64,000 nt of DNA from Colius striatus (Eukaryota > Chordata > Aves > Coliiformes > Coliidae), in contig NC_084771.1 of assembly GCF_028858725.1 (NCBI RefSeq), positions 10,010,915-10,074,914 of the forward strand, written 5' to 3'. Below are positions 37,401 through 52,400 of the stretch, one piece after another. The position numbers and the translations under genes were made by a program. Numbering within the stretch: the stretch's first letter is position 1; every line of letters starts with the position of its first letter. Under the pieces are notes generated by a model that was not told where the DNA came from, did not search any database, and saw only the letters and a list, made by a program, of their open reading frames with translations.

Positions 37401-40400
37401 ATACATGAATAAAGGGAATGAGGACATTTTACAGAAAGACCAGCAGTACACGGTACATTCCACATGGTGGCACCAGCTTCTAAACAAACTTCAATGGCTT
37501 AGCAAGTAGCCACATGAGAACCTAATTCTATTTTAGTTAAGTGTTTTTCCAAGATTTCTTTTTATTTCATTTAGTTTTCCTGGAAAGCAGGGTTGGGGGT
37601 GGGTTGTTGATTTGTTTGTTGGTTGGTTGGTTTGTTTTAAACCCTGCTCTTTGCTACAGCTCAAAGAAACAACTTGCCCAAATCACCACTCTATTTGAAA
37701 CGGGCAAACTTCAGCCTGTGTACTCAGATAGCAGAATTTAAACCAGTAGAAGAGTAATTAAAATAGAATGAAAAGCTTTTAATTAAATAACAACAGCAAA
37801 ACACCTCAAACCAACAAACACTCAGACAACCAGCTCTGATGCTGCTCAGCATGCTCCCATATTGTCAAGCCGTGGTACTGTTACTAAATGCCATATGGAT
37901 GACAGAGTCCTTTTAAATTGGAAGGAAATGCACTAGAGGCCCAGAAAGCACAAAGTCAACGTACCTGCCACAATGAACAACCACAGCCACAAGGTCATAC
38001 ATTCTGTCAGGATTTGTAGCATCTCCAGAGGTGTTGAAGAGCCGCAGCTCCAAGGGAAAGACAACACGGTAGGAGAGTTTGGTGTATCGATGCAGCTGGT
38101 CCATGTATTTGAATCTTTTCAAGTGCAGAGCTAGAATCATGGGCAACTTTTTCACTCTCATCCTGAACCACAAAAATATGGTAAAGAACAAGGTATTAGC
38201 AGATCGCCTGAAATCAAGTTTTGTTTAAGACCAGTTTGAATATGAAGCTTCTTAAAAGGCACCTAAAATGCTGATGGAGATTTTCAAAGAGGCTGCTTCT
38301 CTCGTGCATGTCCCAGTGAGAATGGGCAATATTTGTTCTGAAAGATAAACCACACCACTGACATCTGAATGCAGGACAACTGACTACACTGAAATGATCG
38401 ACTTTTCATCATATCAGTGGGAAGCAAGAGATGGAATAAATCTGTCTTGCTGCTCTGCCTGTGACCAAAGATGAGGTGAGAAATAACGTTTTTGCATGCA
38501 GCATTCCCAGTGAGAGCAGATGGGATGGGTTACAGTGGCTTTGAGCTGATTAATGCTAACTGGGGAAAAGGTGAATGTCTGGAAGCACCAGATATAAGCT
38601 CTTCTGGGAGGAATACAAAATTAATCCCTTTACTTCTCTCTGATAAGGTTGCCACAAAGTTACTTGAGCCTCTCTCTATTTCTTAATCCCCTCCCCACTA
38701 AACACAGACCCAACGTTTTCTTTTTACTGACTTCACAAGGTGTATTTTTCCTTCAGCTGCCCATTTGAAGGGAATGTTGGCATTAGCCTGAATAGTTGAA
38801 CTTTACCTCTTCTGTGCTTCCTGTTTGCTGCGGCACTGCTCACAATAGTATTTATATTCACTGCATAGAGTTTCAGTATTACTAAATCCTCTGTGGAAAT
38901 GGAGAAAAATCAGGTAAGCAGGGATGTTCAGTCAGACCATCCAGTTAAAAGTTGCTGCTAATAATGCTGAACAAACCCAAAGTGCACAAGGAAGACGAAA
39001 TCCCTCTTATTGATATCATATTCACTCACATCTCCCAAACATAATTCAGGTATACTTGTCCCACTATTGGGATGTAGGAGAAATATTCAGCTGGAAAAAT
39101 CTGGAAGTGATGCTCTACACACTTTCTGAGTAGGCACAGATAATAAACAGCAATAAAGTGATTATGTTTTGCTTCCAGACGTAACCACTCCATGTTTTCT
39201 TTGGTGGCAGACATTACATGTTAAGACTTATAGCCAATAGCCATTGACTAGTCAAAGTCCCTACGATTCTATGATTCTATCATCTTTCAGCTCCTAGCAA
39301 TTATACATCCATTATCAGCTATTAAAAAGCCAGATGCTATATGCAACTTGCAGTATCCTAGCAGCTGACAAGCCTTGGACCCAACAGCCAAAAAGATGGA
39401 GCAAATGTCTGTAATCATCATCAAAACAACCTGACCACAAACAACAGAACCAGACCACTGAAATGCAGTAACTATATTAAAACAAATCAGAATTTTTCAT
39501 GAAACCAAACACGCTGTGTTTCATTTTGATGAAAAAATTACTACATGAAGTAACAAATAAAAATGCCCATAAAAGAAAGGGAAAAAACCCAATCTTACAG
39601 AACCCTAAGAAAACACTGTGCTCATTAAGTACTAAAACCCACTAATGAGGAGCTTCAAAAACCCACAATAAAGATAACATGAACAGCACTCTTAAGTAGA
39701 AGATATTTGACCATAAGCATAAGTCAAAGACTACAACTGCTGCACAAAAGAGCAGCTACTCCAGGCTCTTTGCTTCTGTCCAAGGACAGGTATTTTTTCC
39801 ATTCCCAAATATTTTCCTTTACCTTAGACAGTGTGTAATTGATGTATTTTGTTCCACATCAACCGATAGATCCAGAAAGTCCTCATCTTTGCTACTAACC
39901 TTGAAAAAAATGAGAAGAAATATTTCATGACAGTTTAGAACAGGTAGATTTAACTATTTCTGGAATGGTGCAACATCCTCATTGCAAGTAAAGAGCTTTG
40001 TGATTAAAAAAATAAACACACACAGAGGCCCTTTCTTGATGTAAACTACAACTGAAGAAACCATCTGAGGTGTTGTTACAATCCAGACAGGAGTATTTCC
40101 AAAAAAACCAAAACAAAACCTAGAAAAACAACACCAAAAAAAGCATACAAAAAAAACCCCAACCCAAAAACCTGTCTTGCAAAACATCTTCCCCTTTGAG
40201 GCTTCAGGACATACTGTGCTTACTTCAGTGGCAAATCAAGTTTTTAACCAGTCAGAGCTCTTGCAGGTGGAGAAGACTGAACTGTATTCCACTTGCCTTG
40301 TAGACTGATACAGCTTTCTGCTGCATTTCAGAGTTTAGTAGTGAATATTTACAAGGAAATGCAGAAACAGGCAGATGGGTTTTCAATTAAATGGGTTAGC

Positions 40401-43400
40401 AGTTAGGAAAACTGGCTTTCCATTTGTGGAAGAGTCACATTTAATTTCCAAATTCTCGATACAGAATGCTATTAATGTAATTTTTAGAGCTTCTATTTAC
40501 CACACAGCCATAATTTTAGATCTAAAATGCCAAGAACAGCCATCTCAGCTGAAATCACTTCTGGTTTTCACCCCATCTGGGATTTCACTTATTTTAGAAA
40601 TATTACATCAGGCACAGTACATGACTAACTAGAAATTCCTGGTTGAAGGTGGTGTGGTTCTTAGAATTCTAGACTTTGTGGCACTTCTTTTGCTTCCAAA
40701 TTAAGTGGCTACGGACCAGCAACAAGCAGCACAGAGTTTCAATTCAAGAAATTCAGTTAATCCCAGAGTTAAATAAATAGTGAGCAACTCTCATGGAGAA
40801 ACACAACAAAAACTATCAATCACTGACACAGGAAATAACATGAAGACAAAAAGGCAGCTTGTATCAGCCAGGTGCAGACTGCCTTGATGGAAACAGGGAG
40901 GAGGAACAGAAAAAACACTACGCTTTTTCTGAGAAACATACCTTAATGAGTATTGGTTTGAACATAGAGGTGATACAGTCATAAAATAGGCTATGCTCCA
41001 TATTTTAATAGAGAGAGTGCAATTTCATCTATCCTAATAAATGAAAAAGTGTGCTTAGTATTAGGGAAAATGATCCAGAACCTGTGAAAAGTCTAAGGGG
41101 TTTGGTTTTGTTTTAAACGTACAGCCTCACAGTTAAGACATCTGGTTTCATTGGTTAGTGTTCCTTGGAAGATTTCATGGACCCACGTCAGATCAGTCTT
41201 GTCTCCTTCTTCACTCTCAATGCTGCCATTCTGGAGTTTGCCATTCTGTTTCTCCTGCTTTTTCTCTTCTTGTAATAAGTCAGCAATAGTGTTAAGTAGG
41301 TAGTTTAGGAATTCGTGTGCGTCCTGCTGCATATAATTATCAAATAATTCTGGAAAGGAAGAGATCAAGAAGAATGAAAATACATAGATACTTTGTAATA
41401 TTAAGTTGCTATGCTTTTAACAATCAGCCTGTGCCCATCCCCTTTCTGGACCCTATTATACAATTGTGGGTTACACTGTTAAAAGCCTTTGGAGACTTGT
41501 ACATTGCTGTTCTCCCAAGGGATGTCAGGTTACCCTCAGCTATTCCTCAGGTTGCAAGAAACAGATGAAAAATAACATACAGGGAACTTAGATTGGGCAT
41601 TTCTTGGAGCTGAAGAAAACCATAATTGGTTTTGGGTGGGGTTATTTTGGTTTGGCTTGTTGGGTTTTTTCCCTTTGGGAAGGAAGAGATAAAGCAATTC
41701 AGATGTGCAGCCTTGGGCCATGAGTTCATTAATCTCAGCATCAAGGGGCAAAAATCCCCTATCGTAAGTTTGTGATCTTTTCAAGTTCAAGTACAGTTGA
41801 TAATTCAACACACAGAACTTTGCCTCACAAACTAGCCCAGGGAAACAACCACTAATTCTCATCATAAGGAACGATCCTACTGCAAATGTAAGGAAGGTGA
41901 CTAAGAGCAATGAAAACTCCTTAGAGAGTTCAGCTTTGACCAGCTCCACGCCCTTGACAATTTCTAGCAATGACCTGTAGCACGCTGACTTGCATCCAAC
42001 CTCTACAGAACACTGTACCAGTGTGGAATAACTGGAGTACTGAGACTTGTGTACATGCTCTGTACTTGGTCTAAGCAAGTATAGAAACAGAGATAAGAAG
42101 ACAATCCTCTTAGGACACTGCACAGTTCTGATATGCTCTCTGTTCCTATGCTACAGAAGGTGATGAAATTGACAACCCAAACAGTAGTTCAGAAGTCTTG
42201 AGAAAATCTGTTAAAACTTGCCAATTTGAAGTCACTTCAAAGGGAAGCTGTGGTTATGTTTTATAAGCTCAAAGCTGCATTAAAGCGTCATTTATTCATT
42301 TACCATTTTCTTTCCTCAATCGGGAAATAAATTTCTTGGGTGGGATGACCCCCACCTTCTTCTTTTGCGTAGCAATACTGTTGAAGAGATCAGAGAGGCA
42401 TGTCAGGAGGCTTTCCTTCTTTCGAGGCTGCACTTTGTATGCCAAAACTTTTTCCCGAAATGGACGACAAAAATAAAGTGCCTGTAAGACTGAGTTGCAG
42501 TAGCAGGTATTGCCGAACTGGTTAAAACAGAACAAAAGGAAAACAAACAGTTTCATATTAGGTCTGTTAAAAAACAGTAGTTAACAGAAAGAGGTTACTC
42601 ATTAAGAATGTCACATCCTGAAAATGGAAATGCTGTCTGGCAGGGGAAATACGAGTAGGCACGGCGTTAAAGAGTCATCCTTGTATCATCACAGCTGGTA
42701 ACAGCAAGAAAAGAAAGACAGAGGTCACAGGGATACTGGGCACAAAAAAAAAGTGTAGGAAATCAACAAAAATCTAGTTTAGGGCTCATCACAAAGTCAA
42801 AACTGCTGGAGACACAGCATGCTCTATTCCTCATAGGAGATGCTGCTTACAGGGACGTGGAGGACTGTCAATGACACCAGGGAACAAAGGGATGAGAGAA
42901 CAGAAAAAGGAAGAGACAGTATCTGTCATCATCACTGCATCTCAACTGCATTACAGTAACAAGAGTTCAGTGCATGAACTCCTATGTTAGATGTGCCTGA
43001 ATCAGATAACATAAAGCACTTGCAGAGACAGTTAACAAGGTACATGTTAAATATTTCCTGTTTATAATGAAATATTAGGAGAAGTACACAACGCAGGCAG
43101 ATTCAAAGAGCAGCTGTTTTACATCTGCCATATCTGGAGGCAGTGCCATTTCAGGGAAAGGAGGACAGTGATAACAACTTCCAGAGGCAGTGCTCCACAT
43201 TGCTCAACGAGGAGAAACACTGGGACTGCTGAGATACTAAACACATCATCCATGGGAAACACATCGTGGGGGTTTTTGAGTTGTTTCTTTGCAATTTACC
43301 ATGCAATCATACAATATAATGCTGTTGCTTCAAAAAAGTGAAGCACATTCAGGCTTTGCCAGTCCCCAGATATTCTGGTAATGAGATTCTGCATCTCAAG

Positions 43401-46400
43401 AGCATTGAGGGCAAAATATTTTAAAGAAACAAAGCGAGCACACAAATCTGACTACAGAACACAGACCATTTTGTTAAGTGGCACTCAGAGAACATGGCCA
43501 CTACTGTTCACCAAAATTTGGTGTGATTACTGTAGCAGAATGATTTCAACTTAATAAGCAGTCTGCCAACTGAAACAGAAAATTAAGAGTTTAACTCATC
43601 CAGCTAAAAAGGTTACAGCATTATGGTTACATTAATTTATACTCTATGCAAATGGTGGGGAACAACACTTAAAAATTTATTCACATGAGGAAAACAAATA
43701 TACAAGCTGAACAAACATGATCCTTGGGATTGACTCTAACTCATATGCTTCTTAGTGACCTAAGAAAACAAATAAACATCTATATTTGCATACAAGACAG
43801 AACAGGCAAGAGAAGTACCAACAATCTGATTAAACATTATTGTTATCAGATGAGGTATCCCATATATTTGTCTGTAATAGTCCCAAAAAGCTAGAAAGAA
43901 GAAACAGAAGAAATGAGAAGTTAACCGTCTTTAAAACAAAAATGGAAGGTCATTGTGCATCTTGAGGCAAAAAAAGAAAAGCTTACAAAGCAAGTAGTTA
44001 ATGAGACTTCAGGATTTCATGCAGGAATCACATCTAAAAGCACAAAGCCAACTGGTTATACATGTCTGCCTTTGATGCTACCCACACAGAGAAATTATTG
44101 GAACCAAACTAAAGGGAGGAGATAAAGGAGTTAAAGAATCAAAATTCCACCCAACTAGCTTTAAAAATCCCTGACAGTAAGATGTGAGATGCTTTGCAGT
44201 AGTCAAAGTGATAAGGTGAACAGTTCACTTTATGGCATGCTTTAGGTTTTGGAAATGTCCTTCTAAGTAGCATTTCAACTCTCTTTGTTTGCTCCCACCT
44301 TCACATAAAGTAACGTGGAAGAACTTTTATTCCTGAAGCCAGTATCCAGCATGTTGGCACTTTAGCTCTTTTGCTGCATTCCAAGTACTTCAGTAAAAGA
44401 CCATGTGATGCATTTTATTTCAGCAATTCTGACTTTTTTTCATGTTAGAACAAAATCTTTGTAACTTTGAGCAATTCAGGGCCTTGGGAAACTTCTTAAT
44501 ATCTCCATTATTCATTTGCACTTCTCTGTATTAGAGAAAGCTCTCCACAAATACACAGTATCACACAGCAGCATCACACTTTCAAACTGCAATAGGTTTG
44601 TGTTTACAGGTACAAAGCAAATCAGATCTTTCCAGTCATGACCTTAACTTTGCTAGAAATTATGCCTGAAAATGAGAAGGCTCTAACCATTTGGTGGCAG
44701 CTCTCAGTGGGCTGATCAATACTTCCAGACCTAGAGCTACATGAACAAATCAAACACACAATAGTTTGTAAAGCCTAATGTGACCTAAAACAGAAATAAA
44801 AAATGTGCCTATGTTTTAAAATACTTTGTCATGGTTTCTCTGGTATAGATATTTGAAATAGATACTCATAACTTTTCCTTAAACTGACTGTATTTTGAGT
44901 TTACATTACCTAACTGCATAAGAACTTGTAACATCTTACACTCTCACCATAAAAACAAAGTTTGAAGGCTTATTTTAAGACACAAGTTTCTTCACATGAA
45001 AAACCAAGCTGAAATTCTGGAACGAAAACATTGTTCCATCCCTCTTGCACTTCTGCTTCAACATTACACGTCATCTATTTTAATAGGCTGTTGGAAGGAG
45101 CAGTCAGACCCTTCTCCCATATACTCTGCAGCAGCTTTAGCAGTGGTTGAGCTCCAGGCAAGCTGATACAGTTCACTGGTACAAAGAGAAAACAACTATT
45201 GAAAAAATAAAGAAAGAATCTATAGTCCATGGGTTCAACACCTGATGCTATTTGCAGTGCAAAAACACATTTACTAGTAGGGAGCTGAAGCTGTCCAACT
45301 GCCCTCAAAGTGCTCCAATTAACCTCAAACCATGAAAGAACCAGAAATAACTTAGGACAAAGCTCTGCAGAACAACAGCACAAGGATGATGATCCTAAAG
45401 AAACGGGTTGCAAGGAATAAAGCACAAAAGCATTAGTCATATTTTGTGCTTCAAACCAGAGCCTGGATGTGGTTATAATCATTCTGGTTATTTTTAGAAT
45501 GCTATTTTTCCTCTTCATGCTATTCATTGCTGTGCTATTTATGTTCCCATTGGAGATGCCTTCCATTTTTCTCATTATGGTGCCAACCTCAGCAGCTTTG
45601 GAATGGCCATTAACACCATACTTATGGAATAGAATGCAATGTGTGGAGAGAGTTTGGTGTCTGACAACACAAACTGCTAGAAACCCACACAGAAGTAAAT
45701 TAAATGAGTTTTGTAATGAGCTCCAACAACACACTTTAGCAGCTATGTTAACCTTTGGTGTGTTAAGAGAAAATCTCTCAGTTTGCAATGAAATGTACCT
45801 ACATGACCAGCAAACAGAAGTACACTTAAGTTTCCAGTTAGTTTTGCCAAAACTGCGTTTTCACATCCTAAGTAAGACACCACAGAACCACTGTTTCCAT
45901 CAACTAACTTCCTATATCAATTGGTAAAAGGTGTCACAGGTGCAAGAGATGCCTTTCTCCTACTGGCAAACTCAACATCAGTGCTTTCTCTCCACAGTTA
46001 ATTTAGGCAGACAACTCTTACTGCCCAACAGGTCCCAGTCAAGTCAGATCTATACAAACTGACAGACAAAAACCATCTTTTTAGAAGGATTCACTGTCAC
46101 ACAAGGCTGTCAAAAACAAACCCAAAACCCCCAACCAAAACCAAATAGTATTACTACTACATATAAGAAACTTATCAAGTCAATGTCATGCATCTCCTGG
46201 CTATGCCTCACGTAGAAAAGCTTCTGCTAATCCCAGGTAATATCTTTTCATGTAAAAGACTCAAAGCTCCCATACACTGCAGCACCAGTGTAAAATCACA
46301 TCTCTCTTCCCTTCAAGAGCATATGAACAATGTAGACACTTTATTAATGTCCTTTCCACCTAAATATTAAAATCCTATACTTAGAAATGTACCTGAGTAG

Positions 46401-49400
46401 GAAGGTTTATCTTAAAGACTTTATTATAAACACACCTTTTTTTCCTGTATTTAAAGTTAAATGTCTGGGTTAACAACAAGGTGCAGCACCACGCTGCAGG
46501 ATATGGTGTCTATGCAGAGTTCCACTTCAGTTACAAGTGCTGATAGAGAATCAATTCAAATTTAGGATATTAATTAAAAAACAGCATTTAAAAGCAAGAA
46601 AATTCACTTACATTGACCAAGCCAAAATAATGTTCATTCACAGGGAACTGCTCAGGACCAATCTCTTTCTCCAAAGCAGAGGCATTGGCGCCCTACAAAG
46701 AAACAACATGCTTATGTTAGAGGCAAAAAAAGCTTCCCAAAAAGATCCAGACAACTTCACACTACCCTAATAAAAACAAAGCAGCTAAGAAAATAAGTTG
46801 CCTTCATTGAAAATTAACATCTCTTGTTTGCTATGTTCTTCAAAATGAAATCAACATGATGCTTTATTATTAGAAAGGGTACCATGGTTTTGCTTCAAAT
46901 CTCAACTTCATCAGCTGGAATTAAAGCTCACAGAATAGAGGGGTTGTATTTGAATGTACTTGAAAGTTAACAACACACAATTTGTTCTCACTTAAGACTT
47001 CAGGTTAGTCACAGTGACCCAGAAGCACCAGCTTCAATTTAGCCAAAGAATGCATTGTAAAAATAAAACTTATAACACACAGAGAACTTCTAAGCCTAGA
47101 GGACAGAATTCATACGTGTTACAAACCCCACCAGAGAAAACCCAACACCTTTTTGTGATGTGGACTACATAAAAGGTTTGATGTGGATGCATATTATTGG
47201 CATCTCACATAAAGAATTTTTGATAAACACCTTGCCTTCACTGACACTTTACCTTAGGAACACTGTGATTTTACAGCTTGATTCCTTGAAAGCACTATGG
47301 ACAAGTGAAGGATGATCACAAAACCCAAAAAGAACAGAAAGAAGAGTTTTATCAAGCATTCCTCAAACTCACATCACCTCAAAGTGCTTTGTCTTTGCTA
47401 TTTAAGGCCAAGGTATAAAGTTATAGTGCATTTTTATAGATCCTTGAATCTCCAGCAATATAATTAGGACAGAACTCATTATTTCAAATACAACTGAAAA
47501 AATACCACTACACACACACTTGGTCTTGCTTGTAAGAAGAAACAAGAACTAAAGCATTTCAACGTTTTAGTTTCAATTTTAACTTTGCCTACTTCAAATT
47601 CAAAGTGGTTTCTGCATCCCTTTCAATTTTTCCCCTTTCTTTAACCCACCAATACCTTTGAGCTGAATTCCACTTGGGATTTGGAATACCTTCCCCCATA
47701 CCATTCAGTCTCGTTCTCTAATGTTTCTTGTTGATCCTCCAACAGTCCTTAGCTGCATCTGTGCTGTTAGCTAAGAAGTTATGATTGCTCAGTGCAGAAT
47801 CCAAGCACTTTAGATTCTTGACTTCCATTTTAGATACCCAAATCCCTTCATCTATAACCTTCTGCAAACAGTAAACAGAAATCTTTCTGCACAGGCAAGT
47901 CATCTTTCAACACCTCAGAAAAGCACTAAACAAAAATTATAGTCCAGCCCAATCCTATTGAAGATAGTAATGTCTTTTTAATTGCTGAGCAAATATTTCA
48001 ATCATTTCTCTTAGCATTCTGCTATTAATTAATATAAACCACAGGCAAGTAGAGACTCTTCCACCTAGATTGTCGTTAACAAAGAGATAACTAAAAAAAT
48101 TCAAGGAGACAAGCAAGAAAACAAGAAGTAATTCAGTTTACCAAGAGGAATGGAGACTCTGTAGTTGGATCTCCCACATCAGATTTACAGTGAATTACAT
48201 ATAGTAAAAGAGAAAATGAGGAAGGCTCAAAATTGGTACTATAAAACCCACAGAAATATTCACTAGATGCTGACAGATTTACAAGCAAGACTTTGCAAGT
48301 AGCAATTACACTGACATTTTTTGAGGCATCAGTGCCAGTTCAAGCAGTTCCTCTCATTTATTTCGCTACATCCATTCCCTGCTTCCAAGAACCTCTTTCC
48401 CCTCCACTATGTCCCCTTCAAAAATCCAACTCAGATCTAGACATAAGGACAGCCATCTGCAAGGAAGAGCTGATACAGCTCTCTCCAAATGCTACTTCAG
48501 CTCTTCACTTACACTGTGCTGATCAACACTGACTTTGGGTAGGGGCATAACAGGAGATTATAACCCATGTGCTATGTAAATGTACAAGAAGAGGTGATGC
48601 TAGTTTTGAAAAACATGGGTCTTGCTGTAATGAAGCCTAATAAGCAGCTTTGTATTCAGACTGATAGCTGTTACACACATTTTTCTACCTCCACTAAAAG
48701 ATTTTTCCATCTGGATAAATACTTCTGCCTCAGATCACAAATATTTTCTCATAAGATACAATACATCATCATTTTGGAAACACAGAAGTCACCTTTCTCA
48801 TCTAGAAATGAAATCTAACTAAAGCATGAACATTTATAGCTGATTCTTTTGGGAATCAAGAGCGATGCATCTCTTCTGCGGCACCACAGACAAACTGTTC
48901 TGCATCTTGCAGTACTTCACACATCTAAACCCTTAGGAAAATGAATACTGTTTTCCTAAAGTATGACACACATTGTGGGAACAATAAAAAAATGACAAGA
49001 AAAGAATCCCTAATATATACCAATTGAGTTTGCTTGGCATACAAAAGCTAAGTAAATAATGTTCACCAAAATACAGCTCAACATAAAGCTTAGAGTTACA
49101 ATTGACTTCTCATTGCTAGTGCAAGTTAAATAAATACACCTTTATAAAAGCCCCTGAAGTACATCCCTGAGACTTTTAGGAGGTCCAAGACAATGCCTGC
49201 AAGTGACTGCTCTGCTACTCCAGTTCAGCAAGAGAGGAGAAAACTTTCTGCACACAGCTCTGTGATCAGGAACAAAACACAAAGTTATACAGTCAATGAG
49301 GAAAACATGCCCATAGTTTAACTGAGTGGTAACACTGTTTTCCTTCCACAGTTACTCTCCCAGAGATGCCAATTTCACACTTCCATATTGATGGGGGAGG

Positions 49401-52400
49401 TGACAAGTTTCAGCAACTTGTATTCAGGATTTGTACTTTTCTGGAAATTGCTGTGACTTTAAATGTTGTCTCAAAGGCTGCTTCTCATGACCTTCCCTAA
49501 TCTCTTCACATCCACACCAGCAAACCTAACTTTGAATCTAGACAGCGCGCAGGCTTAGCTCTGTGGGTCTGTGCAGTTCCAGCACTATGAGTCAAAGCTG
49601 CCTGGCCCATCTGCACCATCACCATTTTGGCAATTCAGAATAATAGAGACAGTTAACAACGGCCAAAATGACCCCAACAGACCAACAATAAATATTCTGT
49701 GTCATTGCTGCAGTCATTTTACTTCATGCATATTAGCTCATTAGAAAAGGACCTACCCAAGAACATTTGTGCTCACTGATTTCCATCAGAAAAGACAAAG
49801 AACATTCTTAAAAAAAAATATATACTGAATTTTAAAGTATCAAATAAAAGCACAGGAAACTGTTAACATGCAAGTTTTCCTCCACTTTTTTATATCAGCT
49901 CAGTGAGGGATGTAACACCAACATCAGATATATATGAGATATAGGTAAGACTGGGTAAATACTAGTTATACTCAATTAATCCTAACACCAAAAGGTCCCT
50001 AAAGTGTGTTTAGTTCAGTTTGGCATAGCAAAAAGGGATGGTAAAGTAAAAAGGGATGTGAAAAGACCAGTTTCAAAGACTCTTACATGAGGCAGGTGTC
50101 TAACCAAGTCATCACTGGTAAAGTGATCCCACAATACAGCTGAAATATTAACTGAATAGCCCATCAAAACCAGAATAAATATCTATCACGTCTTCCAACT
50201 TGTAAGGATAGAGTCCTTTTTGCTCAGTGGAGAAGTCTTACAGATTTGTTTCCAGTTCAATACACCACACAAGTGGAAAAAATAGCAGTGGACTTCTATT
50301 TCTTAGCCAAATTGCACTGCTAACTCATTGCATCACCAAAATGAGGTAAGAAAGCAGTATGCTTAGGCATTATGGTCTCTTGTAAGCTCTACAAGCAGTT
50401 TGTGACTATTCCTGCAAATAAAATGAGTTATTTTGCCTGGTCTAGATTTAACTGACTTCAGAAACTGGAAATGTATCAATGGTTTCCAAGGGCTTACATT
50501 TTCCTACATCTTTAAATTTTACTCGAACTTTTAATTAGACAAATGGCTTATAGATTGTGTTCACTTTTCTGATAAGTATCATATGAAGAAGTTATTGTTA
50601 GAAGATGAAAAAAAGTTATTACATATGTCAGCAGCCTTCTTCTGAAAGCTATCAGTGAACAGAAGAAGTGCTGAGATCACTAATGCTCAGAACACAAACT
50701 GCTGAGAGAACTCCACATCTCCGGCATCCACACGGTTCATGTCTCCAGTTATAACTTTTTCCTTTTTTAGTAGCATGAAGTTCACTAAGTTTCAGTGAAA
50801 TCCTGATCCTCTGCAGAACCTGGCTGAGAGTAAGTGGATTATTATTATTACAGTCTAACCAATGTCACCCATCAACATTTTTCATCATGAACTAACACTT
50901 TTACACTTTGAAGGAATTCACACTTCCACTTCCAGCATCTACTTTTTGCTGCTATGAAGGTAACTTTGCAGACCTGGGTATTGTTATAAAAGCAATGTTG
51001 TATTATCTTCATGAGCATACAAGCAGCCCTCAGGAGCATGAAGCAGCTGCTGCTATAGCTTCAGTAAGAACAGGATCAAAATTAGCACAACATTGGGTCA
51101 GTATCCTTGCTGCTATTCAGAGCTCTTGTCAAAAATAATGAGGTCACTGCTGTACTGCAGCTTGAGCAAAGAGCGAGCACAGGGGTACTGAGGCTACGAA
51201 ACAAGAGGAAAAAAACCCTACAAAGCAGCCAAAGGGAAAGGGCTCCATGTGGAAAGATCCCACTGTCCTCTTTGAAATGGATTTGGTGAGGGGAAGCAGA
51301 GTAGTTTATGGCATTTACCGTTGCTAAGCTGCAATTCCATCAAGGATTAAGTCAGCACGCGAGGAGGGCTCAGGCAGCTGTCCTGCACGTTTTGGAGGGT
51401 GCTGGTTTCACATCTGCTTTGACTGACTGGTGGAGTGTCTCACATTATCACAATCCACTAGCTATTAGCAACTGGGTGCATGTTCTAAACTGTAGAGGTG
51501 GATGTATGACACATTTATGGAAAGGCTGGAAGAGAGAAAGAAGTACAGTAAGAAAACAAGAAGAGCTTAAGGTAAAAGAAGAGGGACAGTAAGTAAAGAT
51601 ACAAAACAGTGCAACCACTGAAACAGTCATTAGAGGTGGCTAAAGTGCAAGCAGCATTTCTGACATGCTCTAATTATAGTGGGTTTGAAATTAAGCAGGA
51701 AAATCCATGTAACAGCAGACTGCCAATGGATTCATAACCATTCTGGAACAGCCTATTTGTAGCTCAACATCATGAGACAAAATACTACACATTTTCTCGT
51801 TTCTCAGAAGAACATGGAAATTTTAGACACCCCAACAGACTCTACTCTTGTCCAACAAATGCTAACAAGGATGAAGCAGTAAAAGCATAAGAGAATGAAG
51901 TAACTGCAACCGCGAAGCCCTTCTCATCTTTTCAAAATACACCAACCACAAGCTTGCAATTTGTTTCTTTATTTAATACTAATGATCCTGACAAAAATCT
52001 ACAAGAAGTGCTTATTCTGGGGCACTCCATCATTTCAGATGCTCCCTTTACAGTTCATTTGTAGACAGCAGGAGATTTTCAGAAGAGAAAATTTGGATGT
52101 GTATCTATTACTGCTCCCAAAGGTCCAGAAAAATTCCTGTCTGCACATTGTGTATTTAAACTGTAGTTTTCTATGCTTGCCTATACACTTCAGCTGCTTT
52201 AGTCCTTTAGTCTTTAACCCTATCTAATATACACAAGGCTAACCTCATCACCAAATTAGCTTTAACAAGCTAGAGAGAATCAGTCAATTTAGAAACATTA
52301 CATGCTTTTTACACGAGCCTTTCATCCTGCTCCCATTGCATTTCACATCATTCAGTTCAAATGAAGTAATTAAAGCATTGGAACTTGGGGTATCCCTAAA

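Larger units (their letters stand above)
36481..38806 (-). other. USP12-like introns 6 and 7
   Basis: Intron 7 is 36481-37964 and intron 6 is 38163-38806, separated by exon 7. Intron 7 contains a very AT-rich low-complexity stretch (37141-37210, TATATATTA-type) and a TTGG-type simple repeat (about 37605-37636). No genes or LINEs are seen. Confidence 0.65.
38891..42303 (-). other. USP12-like introns 3, 4 and 5
   Basis: Intron 5 is 38891-39822, intron 4 is 39900-41122 and intron 3 is 41350-42303, separated by exons 5 and 4. Intron 5 holds a tiny CR1 3'-end remnant at 39262-39283 (CTACGATTCTATGATTCTAT). Intron 3 holds a 195-codon open frame on the minus strand (41536-42123) of unknown nature. 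Intron 4 shows nothing recognisable. Confidence 0.65.

Noticed and set aside
38865-38895. A frameshift or missing exon in the protease between exons 5 and 6
   Set aside because: Checking the phases (AG|A split Arg) shows the exons join cleanly.
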